Assembly (NCBI RefSeq): GCF_001083785.1
Contig: NZ_LAVL01000025.1
Location: forward strand, 1 to 64,000
Source: Nonomuraea sp. SBT364
GTDB taxonomy: Bacteria; Actinomycetota; Actinomycetes; Streptosporangiales; Streptosporangiaceae
Reading direction: 5' to 3'
DNA length: 64,000 nucleotides
The notes beneath the pieces were generated by a model. That model was given only the letters and a program-made list of their open reading frames with translations. It was not told where the DNA came from and searched no databases. A program made the position numbers and the translations under genes. Positions 63,310 to 64,000 of this stretch are shown one piece after another (the first letter of the stretch is position 1; every line of letters begins with the position of its first letter).

Positions 63310-64000
63310 TCAGCCCGCCGCCGGCAGCACGACGCGGAAGGCCGTCCCCTCCCCCGGCGTGCTCGACACCTCGATCCGGCCGCCGTGCGCCTCGGCGAGC
63401 GCGGCGGCGATGGCCAGGCCGAGCCCGGTGCCGCCGTTGCCGCGCGAGCGGTTCGGGTCGGCCCGGTAGAACCGGTCGAACACGTGCGGCAGGTGCTCCG
63501 GGTCGATCCCCGGCCCCTCGTCGCGCACCTCCACCACCGCCTGCCCGCCCTCCCGGCCGACCGTCACGTGGACGGCCGTGCCGGGGCCGGTGTGCGTCAT
63601 CGCGTTGCCCACCAGGTTCGCGATCACCTGGTGCAGCCGGTGCTCGTCGCCCACCGCGAACATCGGCCCGTCGGAGACGGCCAGCCGGATCGGCCGCCCC
63701 CGGTCGCGGGCGTGCGCCGCGTGCACCACGTCGCCCGCCAGCACCCGCAGGTCGACGGTCGAGCGCTCCAGGCCCGGCTCCCGGTCCAGCCGCGCGAGCA
63801 GCAGCAGGTCCTCCACCAGTACGCCCATCCGCTCCGCCTCGGCCTCGATGCGCCGCAGCAGCCGCTCGGCCTGCGGGTCGCGGTCCTTCTCGCCGTGGTG
63901 GTACAGCTCGGCGAACCCCCTGATCGAGGTGAGCGGCGTCCGCAGCTCGTGCGAGGCGTCCGCGACGAACCGGCGCAGCCGCCGCTCTGAGCGCTCCCGC
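63310..64000 (-). CDS. Sensor histidine kinase, N-terminal part outside window
   Basis: The 3' ~230 codons of a HisKA/HATPase_c kinase; the frame runs off the right edge. HisKA has the phospho-acceptor in RRFVADASHELRTPLTSIRG. HATPase_c has N-box VIANLVGNAMTHTGPG, G1-box EVRDEGPGIDPEHLPHVFDR and G2-box RGNGGTGLGLAIAAALAEAH. The domain order and sequence are of EnvZ/PhoR type with HAMP expected upstream. The response-regulator gene is probably outside the window. Confidence 0.92.
   Translation of the reverse strand, partial: RERSERRLRRFVADASHELRTPLTSIRGFAELYHHGEKDRDPQAERLLRRIEAEAERMGVLVEDLLLLARLDREPGLERSTVDLRVLAGDVVHAAHARDRGRPIRLAVSDGPMFAVGDEHRLHQVIANLVGNAMTHTGPGTAVHVTVGREGGQAVVEVRDEGPGIDPEHLPHVFDRFYRADPNRSRGNGGTGLGLAIAAALAEAHGGRIEVSSTPGEGTAFRVVLPAAG

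Overview
The window is high-GC (about 70-75 % by eye) actinomycete DNA. GTG and TTG starts, translationally coupled genes, paired GlxA-type regulators, two PF04672 methyltransferases, a type III polyketide synthase and several LacI-controlled secreted glycosidases all point to a filamentous actinobacterium. A Nonomuraea- or Streptosporangium-like organism fits best, but this is inference. No CRISPR array, insertion sequence, rRNA gene or phage module was seen. One tRNA-Ala(GGC) lies at 21920-21992.

Layout. 1-2.3 kb: a TPR protein whose start lies outside the window. 2.3-3.3 kb: a TetR gene with a palindromic operator and a probably broken 3' end. 3.3-15.7 kb: housekeeping and accessory genes (hydrolase, DUF4192, EI24/CysZ-like, Maf, FtsH, DUF3616, Pth2-like, MFS plus GlxA regulator, SAM methyltransferase). 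15.7-17.3 kb: class II aldolase and TetR with a composite operator, followed by a remnant of an FAD monooxygenase. 17.4-20.3 kb: a two-gene unit, a small membrane protein followed by a protein kinase fused to membrane helices. 20.4-28.1 kb: M1 peptidase, tRNA-Ala, VWA lipoprotein, asparagine-synthase-like protein, type III PKS with an isoprenylcysteine-methyltransferase-like partner, and a GlxA regulator. 28.2-29.6 kb: a lower-GC patch with a DUF6461-like gene and the tail of a NucA/NucB-type nuclease. 29.7-33.8 kb: methyltransferase, hemerythrin, DUF3224, F420-type oxidoreductase and a VAO-family sugar oxidase.

33.8-63.0 kb is the main feature, a large arabinose and arabinofuranoside utilisation region. 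On the minus strand are lacI2, ytfQ-ytfR-ytfT-yjfF (a furanose-type ABC importer), then chvE-mmsA-mmsB (a monosaccharide ABC importer), lacI1 and araB-araD-araA (ribulokinase, epimerase, isomerase). On the plus strand are a secreted GH51 arabinofuranosidase and a second unit made of a solute-binding protein, two permeases, a GH127 beta-L-arabinofuranosidase and a 1331-residue secreted MGH1-like glycosidase, with its own divergent LacI (lacI3). Seven CpG-centred 16-bp operator copies link these blocks. They lie before ytfQ, chvE, lacI2 and GH51 (two copies), over the araB start, and inside the signal-peptide codons of the plus-strand solute-binding protein. lacI1 and lacI2 are close paralogues with the same recognition helix. 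The likely flow is extracellular cleavage of arabinan or arabinosides, uptake by three importers, intracellular trimming by GH127, then araBDA to xylulose-5-phosphate. Both minus-strand importers have a strong GC hairpin just after the solute-binding-protein gene.

The window closes with a DUF4236 protein and the 3' part of a sensor histidine kinase.
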